Shown piece by piece: positions 36,794 to 45,164 of a DNA stretch of 64,000 nucleotides (its first letter is position 1; every line of letters starts with the position of its first letter). Below the pieces are notes generated by a model that did no database searches, was not told where the DNA came from, and was given only the letters and a program-made list of their open reading frames with translations. The translations under genes and the position numbers were made by a program. The DNA is from G963691835 sp963691835 (lineage in GTDB: Bacteria > Pseudomonadota > Alphaproteobacteria > Thalassobaculales > Thalassobaculaceae), in NCBI GenBank assembly GCA_963691835.1, contig OY829383.1, positions 248,001 through 312,000 of the forward strand. The letters are read 5' to 3'.

Positions 36794-37660
36794 TCACCAA
36801 GCCGTGGTGGCAACGCTCCGTGGATCGTCGGACACCCGATAAGGATCGAAAAGCGAGCCGTTCGTGCCGTTTCGCCGGTAGTCCCGGATCGACCGGTAGA
36901 GATCGTCCTTGGGCGCATTCGAGGTGACGTGACCGAGCAGCATGTCGGTCATGTCCTTTTCCGCGCGGCTCCGGATGCGGCCCGACCGATGAACCCAGAG
37001 ACTTGGGAACGACTGCTCCCGGTTCGCGGCATTCGCCACCGAGATCCGGATGCCGTTCGTGAAAGCATGGCCTTGCAACAGTCCGGGGATCACATCCCCG
37101 TGGAGCGTCGCCCCTTCGTTACCGGCGGAGTCAGCCGACAGAAGGACAAGGTCCACATCCTCGTTGACGGTCTCCGCCCAGAGGTGGGGAAACGACCACT
37201 CGACGCAGATCCGGGGCGCCACCCGGACCCCGCGGATATCGAGGACCATGGCCCTGTCTCCGGGTGTGAACCAGGACAGTTCGCGCACGGAACAGGCCCG
37301 TTTGTCATACCGTCCGATGATCTGTCCCGCAGGCCCGATGAAATAGAGGGAGTTGTGGGGACGCTCCGTCGTCTTGAGACGGTGCGGCGCTCCGACAGCC
37401 GCGTAAATGCCAAGCCGGGCGCAGTGCTCCGACACCCTCTCCGCCGCCGCCGACAACCGGTCCCAATCGAAGTCCCGCCATGTTGGTTCTTTGCTCCGCC
37501 GCGGGAGGTAGCCCGACAACGCACACTCATGAAAGTGCACGAGATCCGCACCCTCACCCCGTGCCCGGGTCATCAACGCACAGATCCGGTCAGCGTTTTC
37601 AATGGCATCGAAGCCGGATGCGAACTGACAGGTGGCAACGGTGAGGCGAACATCGGACAT
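36794..37660 (-). CDS. Carbon-nitrogen hydrolase (nitrilase superfamily)
   Basis: 288 aa with the intact triad: Glu45 (FHECALSG), Lys120 (YDKRACS) and Cys152 (RICVEWSF). The family hydrolyses amides or nitriles (omega-amidase, N-carbamoyl, aliphatic amidase). No signal peptide, so cytosolic. Specific substrate not inferable; next to sarcosine oxidase, an amide of a methylated amine is possible but unproven. The ATG at 37660 opens MSDVRLTVATCQ, typical for the family. Confidence 0.92.
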   Translation of the reverse strand: MSDVRLTVATCQFASGFDAIENADRICALMTRARGEGADLVHFHECALSGYLPRRSKEPTWRDFDWDRLSAAAERVSEHCARLGIYAAVGAPHRLKTTERPHNSLYFIGPAGQIIGRYDKRACSVRELSWFTPGDRAMVLDIRGVRVAPRICVEWSFPHLWAETVNEDVDLVLLSADSAGNEGATLHGDVIPGLLQGHAFTNGIRISVANAANREQSFPSLWVHRSGRIRSRAEKDMTDMLLGHVTSNAPKDDLYRSIRDYRRNGTNGSLFDPYRVSDDPRSVATTAW

Positions 37661-37807
37661 CTAAAACCCTCCGTGGATGCGGATAGACGGAACCCGATCG
37701 CCATCGGCCGACGCAGGCTACGGTTTCGAGAGCCCTCTCGCTATGGGGTTGCCGCAACCCCGCGCGACGCTTAGATCAGCGGCTTGAGTTCAATTCGGAA
37801 GACCAAC

Positions 37808-38674
37808 ATGCCATCGTCCGACTCGCCCACCGCCACCTCCCAACGCGCCCGCCTCCGGGCCTTTCTTGAAAGCCGATGGGTGGGTCATTCAATCACCGCG
37901 TTGATCATCGCGAACGCGATCATCCTGGGACTGGAAACGGCCAAGGAAACCGTCGGCGAGTACGCGGCCGCGCTGCACATGGTCGACCAGATCATCCTCG
38001 GGCTCTTTGTCATCGAGCTGTTGACCAAGGTCTATGCCTACGGCTGGGCGTTCTTCAGAAGTCCTTGGAATATCTTTGATACTGCGGTTGTCGGCATTGC
38101 GTTGACCCCAAATGTCGAGGTTCTCTCGGCACTGCGCGCCCTGCGCATTCTCCGGGTCCTGCGGCTGCTTTCCGTCGTGCCCAGGATGCGAATGGTGGTC
38201 GAGGCATTGCTCCAGTCTCTACCTGGTCTTGGCTCGATCGCGGGGCTTCTCGTGCTGCTGTATTACGTGTTCGCAGTGATCGCGACGAAGCTGTTCGGAG
38301 AGGACTTTCCGGAGTGGTTTGGGACGATCGGCGCGTCAATGTATTCCCTGTTCCAGATCATGACCCTGGAGAGTTGGTCCATGGGGATCGTGCGGCCGGT
38401 TATGGAGGTTTATCCGAACGCTTGGCTCTTCTTCGTTCCTTTCATTCTGATCGCGACGTTCACCATGCTGAACCTGTTCATCGCGATCATCGTGAACTCG
38501 ATGCAATCCCTCGCCGACGATGTCGCGATTGAGCGCTCGGAGGCCGCCGCCGCGGAGGTGAAGGACTACACCCATCAGGACCACATGGAACTGATGGCGG
38601 AGATCAAGAAACTACGGGAGGATGTGAAACGCCTTGAGAACGCGCACGAAGGGCGCGCTACCGGCAGTGGTTAG
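37808..38674 (+). CDS. Voltage-gated sodium channel, NavAb/NaChBac type
   Basis: 288-aa single-domain 6-TM channel. S4 carries Arg110, Arg113, Arg116 and Arg119 at every third position (ALRALRILRVLRLL), and the selectivity filter is TLESWSM (186-192) with Glu188, identical to NavAb. After S6 a coiled-coil tail (KKLREDVKRLENA) should hold the tetramer. Likely supports Na+ signalling or motility in a saline setting. ATG 37808 is chosen over a TTG at 37784 because GGAAG sits upstream. Its stop overlaps the stop of the next, opposite gene. Confidence 0.95.
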   Translation: MPSSDSPTATSQRARLRAFLESRWVGHSITALIIANAIILGLETAKETVGEYAAALHMVDQIILGLFVIELLTKVYAYGWAFFRSPWNIFDTAVVGIALTPNVEVLSALRALRILRVLRLLSVVPRMRMVVEALLQSLPGLGSIAGLLVLLYYVFAVIATKLFGEDFPEWFGTIGASMYSLFQIMTLESWSMGIVRPVMEVYPNAWLFFVPFILIATFTMLNLFIAIIVNSMQSLADDVAIERSEAAAAEVKDYTHQDHMELMAEIKKLREDVKRLENAHEGRATGSG

Positions 38675-39660
38675 GTATTGAGCGCGAGGATATCCGTCGC
38701 CCGGCCATCGCTTTCATAGCCCGCGACAGTCATCCGACCCGTCGCAGCATCCGCCACGAACACCATGCGGGTACCTTGGTTGATCACCGGAGTGGTCAGA
38801 CCATCGACATCATGGGTCGGCGCAGACATGAGTGCGTTAAGATCGCGCCGCCGTTCGGAGTTTTCGCTTCCGCGGACCGTGCCGCCAATCGGGCATTCGA
38901 TCCAATCATTGGCGACCGCAACCGGGATATCGGTTGACCAAGCCTCTGTCTCCGTCCGCTCAATAACACGGCCTTCGCCGGGCTTAACGCCGGAGATCGT
39001 GAAAATGACCGGAACGCAGAGTTCCGTCTCCCGCAGCATACGTTCCGCCGTCTCGAAGTCTTTTGCCTCTTCAAAGATCCGTCGGACCAAGAGCGGCGGT
39101 GGCATGCCTCGCGAGGCATTTACCTTCATGCGGTTAAGCGCCCAATCCGCGAGCCTTGGCAGCCCGCGGCGACGCATTGGGGCCTGGTTGATCGCTATCG
39201 CGAACCGCCCCGGGGCAACCCCGCTGATGACACCAACGAAACCCGGCCAGGTCAGATTGTAGAATCCGCCCGCAGGTCCTTTCTGCTGGGCCACAACGAG
39301 ATTCTGGCCAAGCCCCTCCATACACCAGTCAAGGATCCGCACCATTCGCGGTCTACCGACTTCATCCGGCCCCACGCCTGTTGTGCAGCCCCACTCGAAA
39401 CTCATGTTGAGCGCCCAGACCCCCGGCTTCCGGATCGAACGGGCGACCGTTCGGATCTCTTCCGCATACGGAGCCTCGGTCCGAAAGACCCAACGCCTGC
39501 TTAGCGGATCGGCAATCCGGAGAAACGTCGTCGAATGAGTGCGACGACCAGCGTCCAGGAGCCGCAGTGCCGCCTCTGGGAACGCCTCATGAATGGCATT
39601 CGCGCCCGCGGATCCGACATCGACGACTGGAATTGCCGGAAGGGAAGAACTTCCGCTCAC
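38671..39660 (-). CDS. Ntn-hydrolase, acid ceramidase/C45-like
   Basis: 329 aa. The stretch WALNMSFEWGCTTGVG with Cys92 followed by RILDW (Arg108, Asp111) is the pattern of choloylglycine/NAAA/acid ceramidase-type N-terminal nucleophile hydrolases, in which Cys92 would be exposed by self-cleavage after Gly91. Substrate is likely an N-acyl amide; not known. No signal peptide visible. It starts with GTG, overlapping the stop of the DUF3253 gene (GTGA), so they form an operon. Its stop TAA overlaps the channel stop tail-to-tail. Confidence 0.75.
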   Translation of the reverse strand: MSGSSSLPAIPVVDVGSAGANAIHEAFPEAALRLLDAGRRTHSTTFLRIADPLSRRWVFRTEAPYAEEIRTVARSIRKPGVWALNMSFEWGCTTGVGPDEVGRPRMVRILDWCMEGLGQNLVVAQQKGPAGGFYNLTWPGFVGVISGVAPGRFAIAINQAPMRRRGLPRLADWALNRMKVNASRGMPPPLLVRRIFEEAKDFETAERMLRETELCVPVIFTISGVKPGEGRVIERTETEAWSTDIPVAVANDWIECPIGGTVRGSENSERRRDLNALMSAPTHDVDGLTTPVINQGTRMVFVADAATGRMTVAGYESDGRATDILALNT

Positions 39661-39947
39661 GGCGCCCCCTCCGGCGCGATCGCGTAACGAACCACTCCCT
39701 TGGCGGTTCTCAGGTCGACAGCCTTGCCTTTGCGCTTCGCTACGATGAGTTCACGGTCGGCAAGACTGAGTGCGGACTCTCTGATATTCCTCAGCAGCTT
39801 ACGCCACGCGGCTCCATCGTTGGGATTGCCGGACAAAGCTTGGCCGATTTCGTTCGGGGACGCTGAACCTTCAGTTCCCCTATCCTTCAAGATCTCAAGT
39901 ATCTTGTCCTCGATCGCCGCCTGATCGAGCTTGGAGTCCGGTCGCAT
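39657..39947 (-). CDS. DUF3253 domain protein
   Basis: 96-aa small protein. It reads as a winged-helix-like fold: IEDKILEILKDRG helix, SPNEIGQAL helix, AAWRKLLRNIRESALSL helix, then the strand pair LIVAKRKGKAVD. DUF3253 members are of unknown function and often called DNA-binding-like. No signal peptide. ATG 39947 is chosen; a longer TTG start at 39983 has no ribosome site. Translationally coupled to the Ntn-hydrolase downstream. Confidence 0.75.
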   Translation of the reverse strand: MRPDSKLDQAAIEDKILEILKDRGTEGSASPNEIGQALSGNPNDGAAWRKLLRNIRESALSLADRELIVAKRKGKAVDLRTAKGVVRYAIAPEGAP

Positions 39948-40003
39948 GTTTTCTATATGCGAGGAGGATCCGCGCGGCGTCAACGACGAGTTATGGAGGA
40001 AAT

Positions 40004-40702
40004 ATGACAGGGACCATCGATGCGTTGATCGCCGCGACGGTCTGCTTTGTCGCGGGCCACTTTGCCTTGTCGACGAACCCGCTCAGGTCGGGATTGATCG
40101 CCCGGCTCGGGGACGGACCCTTCATGATCGTTTACTCCGCGCTGACGGGGGCCGCGTTCGTATGGATGCTCTATGCCTATGGCGCTGCACCCTACCTGCC
40201 ACTTTGGGAACCGATGACCTGGACACGGTGGGTGCCGACCATCGGCGTGCCGATCGCGGCATTCCTGGTCGTATGCGGGCTGAGCAGTCCGAACCCGGGA
40301 CTTGTGGGGGGTGAAGCCTCCTATGACCCGGACCGGGGGCCGAGGGGTATCTTTACGGTGAGCCGCCACCCGATGTTGCTGGGCTTCGGGATTTGGGCCC
40401 TATCGCATATCCCGCCGAACGGTGACGGCGGGAGCCTGATCTTCTTCAGCGGCCTTGCGATCCTTTCCTTTGTCGGGATGCGCCGCATCGATGCCAAACG
40501 CCGGGAAACACTGGGTGCGGCCTGGGGTCCGTTCGAACTGGCGACGTCTTTGGTGCCGTTCCTGGCCGCCTTCGAAGGTCGAACGAAGATCGACTGGCGC
40601 GGGATTGGGATTCAACGTGTCGCCGCAGCGGCAGCTGTTACAGCGGTTCTTTACTGGGCGCACCCGTTCTACGCCGGTGTATCGCCCCTGGTCGCGCCAT
40701 AG
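40004..40702 (+). CDS. NnrU family membrane protein
   Basis: 232 aa with about six transmembrane segments and the NnrU hallmarks: VAGHFALSTNPLRSGLI near the N-terminus and PRGIFTVSRHPMLLGFG in the middle (a motif shared with phospholipid methyltransferase-type membrane enzymes). NnrU was named for denitrification gene clusters; function is uncertain and no nitrite reductase is nearby. Excellent ribosome site (GGAGG). Its 3' end overlaps the psuG 3' end by 34 bp on the opposite strand. Confidence 0.92.
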   Translation: MTGTIDALIAATVCFVAGHFALSTNPLRSGLIARLGDGPFMIVYSALTGAAFVWMLYAYGAAPYLPLWEPMTWTRWVPTIGVPIAAFLVVCGLSSPNPGLVGGEASYDPDRGPRGIFTVSRHPMLLGFGIWALSHIPPNGDGGSLIFFSGLAILSFVGMRRIDAKRRETLGAAWGPFELATSLVPFLAAFEGRTKIDWRGIGIQRVAAAAAVTAVLYWAHPFYAGVSPLVAP

Positions 40703-41604
40703 GCGCGTGCAACCTCGGCGGCGAGCCGGGCGTTGTTCTCTGCCAAAGCAAGGTTGGCGGTGACGCTCCGCCCGTTCGTCAGCTCCGCCAAACGGCGCAG
40801 CACATCCGGTGTCAGGTCTTTTCCATCAACACCCGCCCCAGCCGCCGCGGCAAGCGCCTCGGTGATCGCGTCCTCAACAAGTTGCCTTGGAAGCGCGTCC
40901 GCCGCCGGGATCGGGTTGGCCAGCAGCAGTCCCGCAGCCGGCGTCACCGCATCCTGCGCCCAAAGGATGGCCGCCACGTCCTCGACCGTGTCCGCCCGGT
41001 CCGGAACCGGAAGCCCGCTGTCCGCATAGTGAAAGGCCGGGAACCGGTCGGTCTGCCATCCGATTACCGGCACGCCCCTTGTTTCCAGGTACTCCAAGGT
41101 TTTGGGCAGATCCAAGATCGATTTCGCCCCGGCCGAGACGACCGCGATCGGCGTTCGCGCCAACTCCTCCAGATCGGCTGAGACGTCGAAGCTGGCCTCC
41201 GCCCCTCTGTGGACGCCACCGATCCCGCCGGTGGCGAAGATCCGGATGCCAGCCTTCGCGGCACAGATCATCGTCGCCGACACTGTGGTGGCACCGCTGG
41301 CATCGCGCGCGAGGACGATCGGGAGGTCTCGCCGGGACAGTTTCCGGATGCCCTCCCCCCGGGCAATACGCACGAGTTCGTCCGCTTCCAAACCGATCTT
41401 TAGGCGCCCATCGAGGACCGCAATGGTGGCGGGCACGGCACCACCGTTTCTGACGGCAGCCTCCAACTGCTGGCCCACGGCCAGGTTTTCCGGCCAAGGA
41501 AGGCCGTGGGCGACGATCGTCGACTCCAACGCGACAACCGGGATGTTCCGAGACCGCGCCCCAGCGACCTCGGTGGAAAAATCCATCGGAACCGATGCGG
41601 TCAT
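40669..41604 (-). CDS. psuG: Pseudouridine-5'-phosphate glycosidase
   Basis: 311 aa. Family motif ALESTIVAHGLPWPEN near residue 25, then a mid-domain FATGGIGGVHRGAE. Splits pseudouridine 5'-phosphate into uracil and ribose 5-phosphate. Its ATG overlaps the psuK stop (ATGA at 41601-41604). With PsuK it recycles pseudouridine from RNA turnover. Cytosolic. Confidence 0.95.
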   Translation of the reverse strand: MTASVPMDFSTEVAGARSRNIPVVALESTIVAHGLPWPENLAVGQQLEAAVRNGGAVPATIAVLDGRLKIGLEADELVRIARGEGIRKLSRRDLPIVLARDASGATTVSATMICAAKAGIRIFATGGIGGVHRGAEASFDVSADLEELARTPIAVVSAGAKSILDLPKTLEYLETRGVPVIGWQTDRFPAFHYADSGLPVPDRADTVEDVAAILWAQDAVTPAAGLLLANPIPAADALPRQLVEDAITEALAAAAGAGVDGKDLTPDVLRRLAELTNGRSVTANLALAENNARLAAEVARAYGATRGDTPA

Positions 41605-42524
41605 CCCTCAACCTCTCCCCGCCGCAGCGATTGCGCCAAAGTTGCTAGTTCGTCGGCCGGTACGACGGGCTCCGAACACGAGAGTGTGGCGCCGGCGACC
41701 CGGACACCGAATTCAATCGCCCGGGGTATCGGAAGTCCCAGAACATGGCCGAAAACAGTGCCGGCCAAAAGCGCGTCGCCCGCCCCCGTGACCGACGCAA
41801 TTTTGCCGGTAGGCGGGTCGAACACCTCCATGCCGAATGCCCCGAAGACGACCACACCCATCGGTCCCCGGGGGAGCACCACGGTCGTAGCCCCCGCCCG
41901 TCTGGCGGCGATAGCGGCCCACTCCGGATCCTCATCGTCCATCAGGGCAGTAATCTCGCTGTCGTTCGAGAAGAGGATATCCACCTTATCGAGAATGCCC
42001 TTCAAGCGGGGCGCCTTGGCTCTGGAGACGCTGTCGGCCACAAGCACGGTGTCGTCGGGGCACCGGCGGGCGATCTCTGCGAGTGTGTCGGCCGGCAGGT
42101 TCGCATCAAGTACCCAGGCCGACCAACCGGTCCCAAGACCATCCTCGGAAGGCAACCACGCCGGCGAAAAGCTGTCATGAACCGCCATGTCGGCAAGCCC
42201 CATGACGAGATCACCGTCCGACGAGAGGATCGCCGAATAAACGCCGGTAGAGCGGCTGGCGTCCCGAAGCAGATGGGACGTATCCACATCCCGCTCCGCC
42301 AACGCTCTCTGGATCCGGTCGCCATCGGCGTCTTCGCCGGCCTTTGCGATGACCGCCGACCGCAGCCCCAGGCCCGCCAGCGTCCGGGAAACGTTGGCCG
42401 CGACACCACCGACAGACGAATACCGGACCGCCGGATTGGACGTCCCGAAACTTGGGTCCTCAAAGGGGGACCACGTGAAATCCACATTGGCCCCGCCGAA
42501 GCATGCAACAGCCCGCGGCCCCAT
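41601..42524 (-). CDS. psuK: PfkB-family pseudouridine kinase
   Basis: 307-aa ribokinase-fold enzyme that phosphorylates pseudouridine ahead of PsuG. N-terminal GGANVDFTW, GGVAANVSRTLAGLG, and the catalytic anion-hole motif VTGAGDALLAG near residue 245. Choice of start: ATG 42524 or GTG 42539; the GTG would overlap the argG stop by GTGA, which would suggest translational coupling to argG. The ATG choice gives a family-typical length. Confidence 0.9.
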   Translation of the reverse strand: MGPRAVACFGGANVDFTWSPFEDPSFGTSNPAVRYSSVGGVAANVSRTLAGLGLRSAVIAKAGEDADGDRIQRALAERDVDTSHLLRDASRSTGVYSAILSSDGDLVMGLADMAVHDSFSPAWLPSEDGLGTGWSAWVLDANLPADTLAEIARRCPDDTVLVADSVSRAKAPRLKGILDKVDILFSNDSEITALMDDEDPEWAAIAARRAGATTVVLPRGPMGVVVFGAFGMEVFDPPTGKIASVTGAGDALLAGTVFGHVLGLPIPRAIEFGVRVAGATLSCSEPVVPADELATLAQSLRRGEVEG

Positions 42525-42535
42525 GCCGCCGGTCC

Positions 42536-43744
42536 TCACCCCAACATCATCTTGTTGAGACGCAGACGCAGCGCGTTGAGGCGAATGAAACCTTCCGCAT
42601 CCTTGTGGTCATAGTCGGAATCGCCCTCTTCGAACGTGACATAATCTGCCGAGTACAGGCTCTTGTCAGCTTTACGGCCGACCACCGACGTATTGCCTTT
42701 GTAGAGTTTCAAACGAACCGTTCCCGAGACATGCCGCTGGGAAAAGTCGATTGCCGCCTGCAGCATTTCCCGCTCCGGCGAGAACCAAAAGCCGTTGTAG
42801 ATCAGCGTCGCATAGCGCGGCATCAGCTCATCCTTGAGATGGCCCATGCCGCGGTCCAGGGTAAGGCTTTCCATCGCCCGGTGGGCAACGTGGAGAATGG
42901 TTCCGCCCGGGGTTTCGTAGATGCCACGGTTCTTCATACCCACGAACCGGTTTTCGACCAGATCCAGCCGACCGATACCGTTCGCCTTGCCCAGCTCATT
43001 CAGCTTCGTCAGCAGTTGGGCGGGTGACATCCGCTCCCCATCGATCGCGACCGCATCACCGGCCTTGAAGTCGACTTCCACAAAGGTCGGCTTGTCCGGC
43101 GCATCCTCGGGCGCGATCGTCCGCATGTAGACGTACTCGCCTGGTTCATCCCAGGGGTCCTCCAGCACCTTCCCCTCGCTGGAGGAGTGCAGCAGGTTCG
43201 CATCGACCGAGAACGGCGCTTCACCGCGTTTGTCCTTGGCGATCGGAATCTGATGCTGCTCGGCAAACTCCAACAATTTGGTCCTGGAGCCGAGATCCCA
43301 CTCCCGCCATGGCGCGATGACTTTGATCCTCGGCTCAAGCGCGTAGTAGCTCAGCTCGAACCGCACCTGATCATTGCCTTTGCCCGTGGCGCCGTGCGAG
43401 ACGGCGTCAGCACCCGTCTCCCGGGCGATTTCAATCTGACGCTTAGCGATAAGCGGGCGGGCAATCGAGGTCCCCAGAAGGTAGGTCCCCTCATACAACG
43501 TGTTGGCCCGGAACATGGGAAAGACGAAGTCGCGAATGAACTCCTCGCGAAGATCGTCAACATAGATCTCCTTGATGCCCATCAGGCGCGCCTTTTCTCG
43601 CGCCGGCTCGATGTCCTCTCCCTGACCAAGATCCGCGGTGAAGGTCACGACCTCACACTGATAGGTATCTTGGAGCCACCGGAGGATGATCGAGGTGTCG
43701 AGGCCGCCGGAGTAGGCGAGCACGACCTTATTGATGTCGGACAT
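42536..43744 (-). CDS. argG: Argininosuccinate synthase
   Basis: 402 aa. N-terminal ATP pyrophosphatase loop AYSGGLDTSIILRW, the citrulline/aspartate regions SHGATGKGNDQVRFEL and EGKVLEDPW, and the normal C-terminus. Converts citrulline and aspartate to argininosuccinate in arginine biosynthesis. Start is ATG 43744 (MSDINKVVLAYSGG); the frame runs back to 43810 without reason to use it. Its stop is at or beside the psuK start. Confidence 0.97.
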   Translation of the reverse strand: MSDINKVVLAYSGGLDTSIILRWLQDTYQCEVVTFTADLGQGEDIEPAREKARLMGIKEIYVDDLREEFIRDFVFPMFRANTLYEGTYLLGTSIARPLIAKRQIEIARETGADAVSHGATGKGNDQVRFELSYYALEPRIKVIAPWREWDLGSRTKLLEFAEQHQIPIAKDKRGEAPFSVDANLLHSSSEGKVLEDPWDEPGEYVYMRTIAPEDAPDKPTFVEVDFKAGDAVAIDGERMSPAQLLTKLNELGKANGIGRLDLVENRFVGMKNRGIYETPGGTILHVAHRAMESLTLDRGMGHLKDELMPRYATLIYNGFWFSPEREMLQAAIDFSQRHVSGTVRLKLYKGNTSVVGRKADKSLYSADYVTFEEGDSDYDHKDAEGFIRLNALRLRLNKMMLG

Positions 43745-43837
43745 GGCGGGGGACCTTCGAGTAACGGCTGCGCGAGACGCGGAGGTAGCCGATTTACTCT
43801 TGGGCCGCAAGAAACGTTGGCGTTCCGGGCCCGGGCT

Positions 43838-45091
43838 CTAACCGATGGGAAGCTTTACCGTCACTCTCGTGCCGACACCCGCATCGCTTTCAAGGACCAG
43901 GGAGCCGCCATGCAGATGCACCAGCGCATTGGACAACGCCAATCCGAGACCGGTGCCTTCATTGGAGTCGAAGAGATGGTGGCCCGATCGCTCGAACGGT
44001 CGCATGACCTTTGCCAGCTCAGACGCCTCGATGCCAACACCGGTATCCTCAACGACAAAAGAGAACTCCTTTGAGGTCATCATGACCTCGACGGACACTC
44101 TTCCCCCCTCCTGGGTGAATTTGATGGCGTTGGAGAGAAGGTTCAGCAGGACCTGCTTTATGGCTCGTGCATCCATATCGATGGCCGGCCAGTCACCCGC
44201 TTCCGGGATGACCAGGTCAATCCCGGCTTCCTCAGCCCGCCAACGGACCATTCTGGCGGCCGTCTCAAGAATCTTTGCCGGATGGACCCGGCTCCACTGA
44301 AGCTCATACTTCCCGGCTTCGATCTTGGACATATCCAGAATGTCGTTGATGAGATCCAGCAGATGAGCGCCACTCGCGTGTATATCGTCCGCGTATTCGC
44401 GGTACTTGGGTGACCCCAGCTCTCCGAACGCCTCGGCCCGCATGATCTCGGAGAACCCGATGATTGCGTTGAGCGGGGTTCGGAGTTCGTGGCTCATATT
44501 GGCAAGGAACCGGGTCTTCGTGCGGCTTGCGACTTCTGCCCGTTCCTTCTCCTGGCGAAGCAGCTCGCCGATCTCCTCTAGGTGACCCGCGTGGCGATCC
44601 GACTCTTCCCGTGCGTTCTGGAGTTGATGGAACCGTTCCTCAAGCGTCGCCTGTTGCTGACGAAGACGTGTGACATCCGTAGAGGTCATGACGGTAAGCC
44701 CGGTCGGAGAACGCTTTTCTTGGATAACGACGACTCGGCCGCTGGGATGGCGGCTCTCAATCGTCAGGTTCTGGGTGCCAAAGAGCGCAATCCGCTCCTT
44801 GACATCAATCTCCCGGTCCTGGTCGTCAATGAAAACCATGCCGCGATCGGCCGCGAGAGTTGCAAGATCGGAGAAGTGAACCCCCAGATCCAAGGCAACG
44901 CCGGAAATCAAGTGCGCCTGATAGCTGTCATTACAGCTCAGAAGGTGGCCGGAACTGCTCCAGACGGCGACGCCCTGGTCAACACAATCCAGCACTTCCG
45001 CGAAAAGCAGCGAGTCGAACCACGAACGGCCGTCCTGCGCCTGAACGTAATGCTGCGCGTCATCCAGGTACTGGTCGGCGGCTTTGGTCAT
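43838..45091 (-). CDS. PAS-domain sensor histidine kinase
   Basis: 417 aa, no membrane segments, so a cytosolic kinase. PAS-like sensor (about 30-140), coiled coil (145-190), HisKA with the phospho-acceptor His201 (NMSHELRTPLNAIIGFSEI) and HATPase_c (NLLSNAIKF, DTGVGI, NEGTGLGLAL). The architecture resembles alphaproteobacterial cell-cycle and PleC/DivJ-like kinases or general stress kinases, but no response regulator is adjacent, so it is an orphan kinase in this window. The ATG at 45091 (MTKAADQYL) is chosen. Confidence 0.92.
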   Translation of the reverse strand: MTKAADQYLDDAQHYVQAQDGRSWFDSLLFAEVLDCVDQGVAVWSSSGHLLSCNDSYQAHLISGVALDLGVHFSDLATLAADRGMVFIDDQDREIDVKERIALFGTQNLTIESRHPSGRVVVIQEKRSPTGLTVMTSTDVTRLRQQQATLEERFHQLQNAREESDRHAGHLEEIGELLRQEKERAEVASRTKTRFLANMSHELRTPLNAIIGFSEIMRAEAFGELGSPKYREYADDIHASGAHLLDLINDILDMSKIEAGKYELQWSRVHPAKILETAARMVRWRAEEAGIDLVIPEAGDWPAIDMDARAIKQVLLNLLSNAIKFTQEGGRVSVEVMMTSKEFSFVVEDTGVGIEASELAKVMRPFERSGHHLFDSNEGTGLGLALSNALVHLHGGSLVLESDAGVGTRVTVKLPIG

Positions 45092-45164
45092 CCACGTGTC
45101 CGGCAGGCGATTCCACAGCGAACAGGATGATCACCAAAGGTTAAAAACGCGTTACCCGAAGCAA

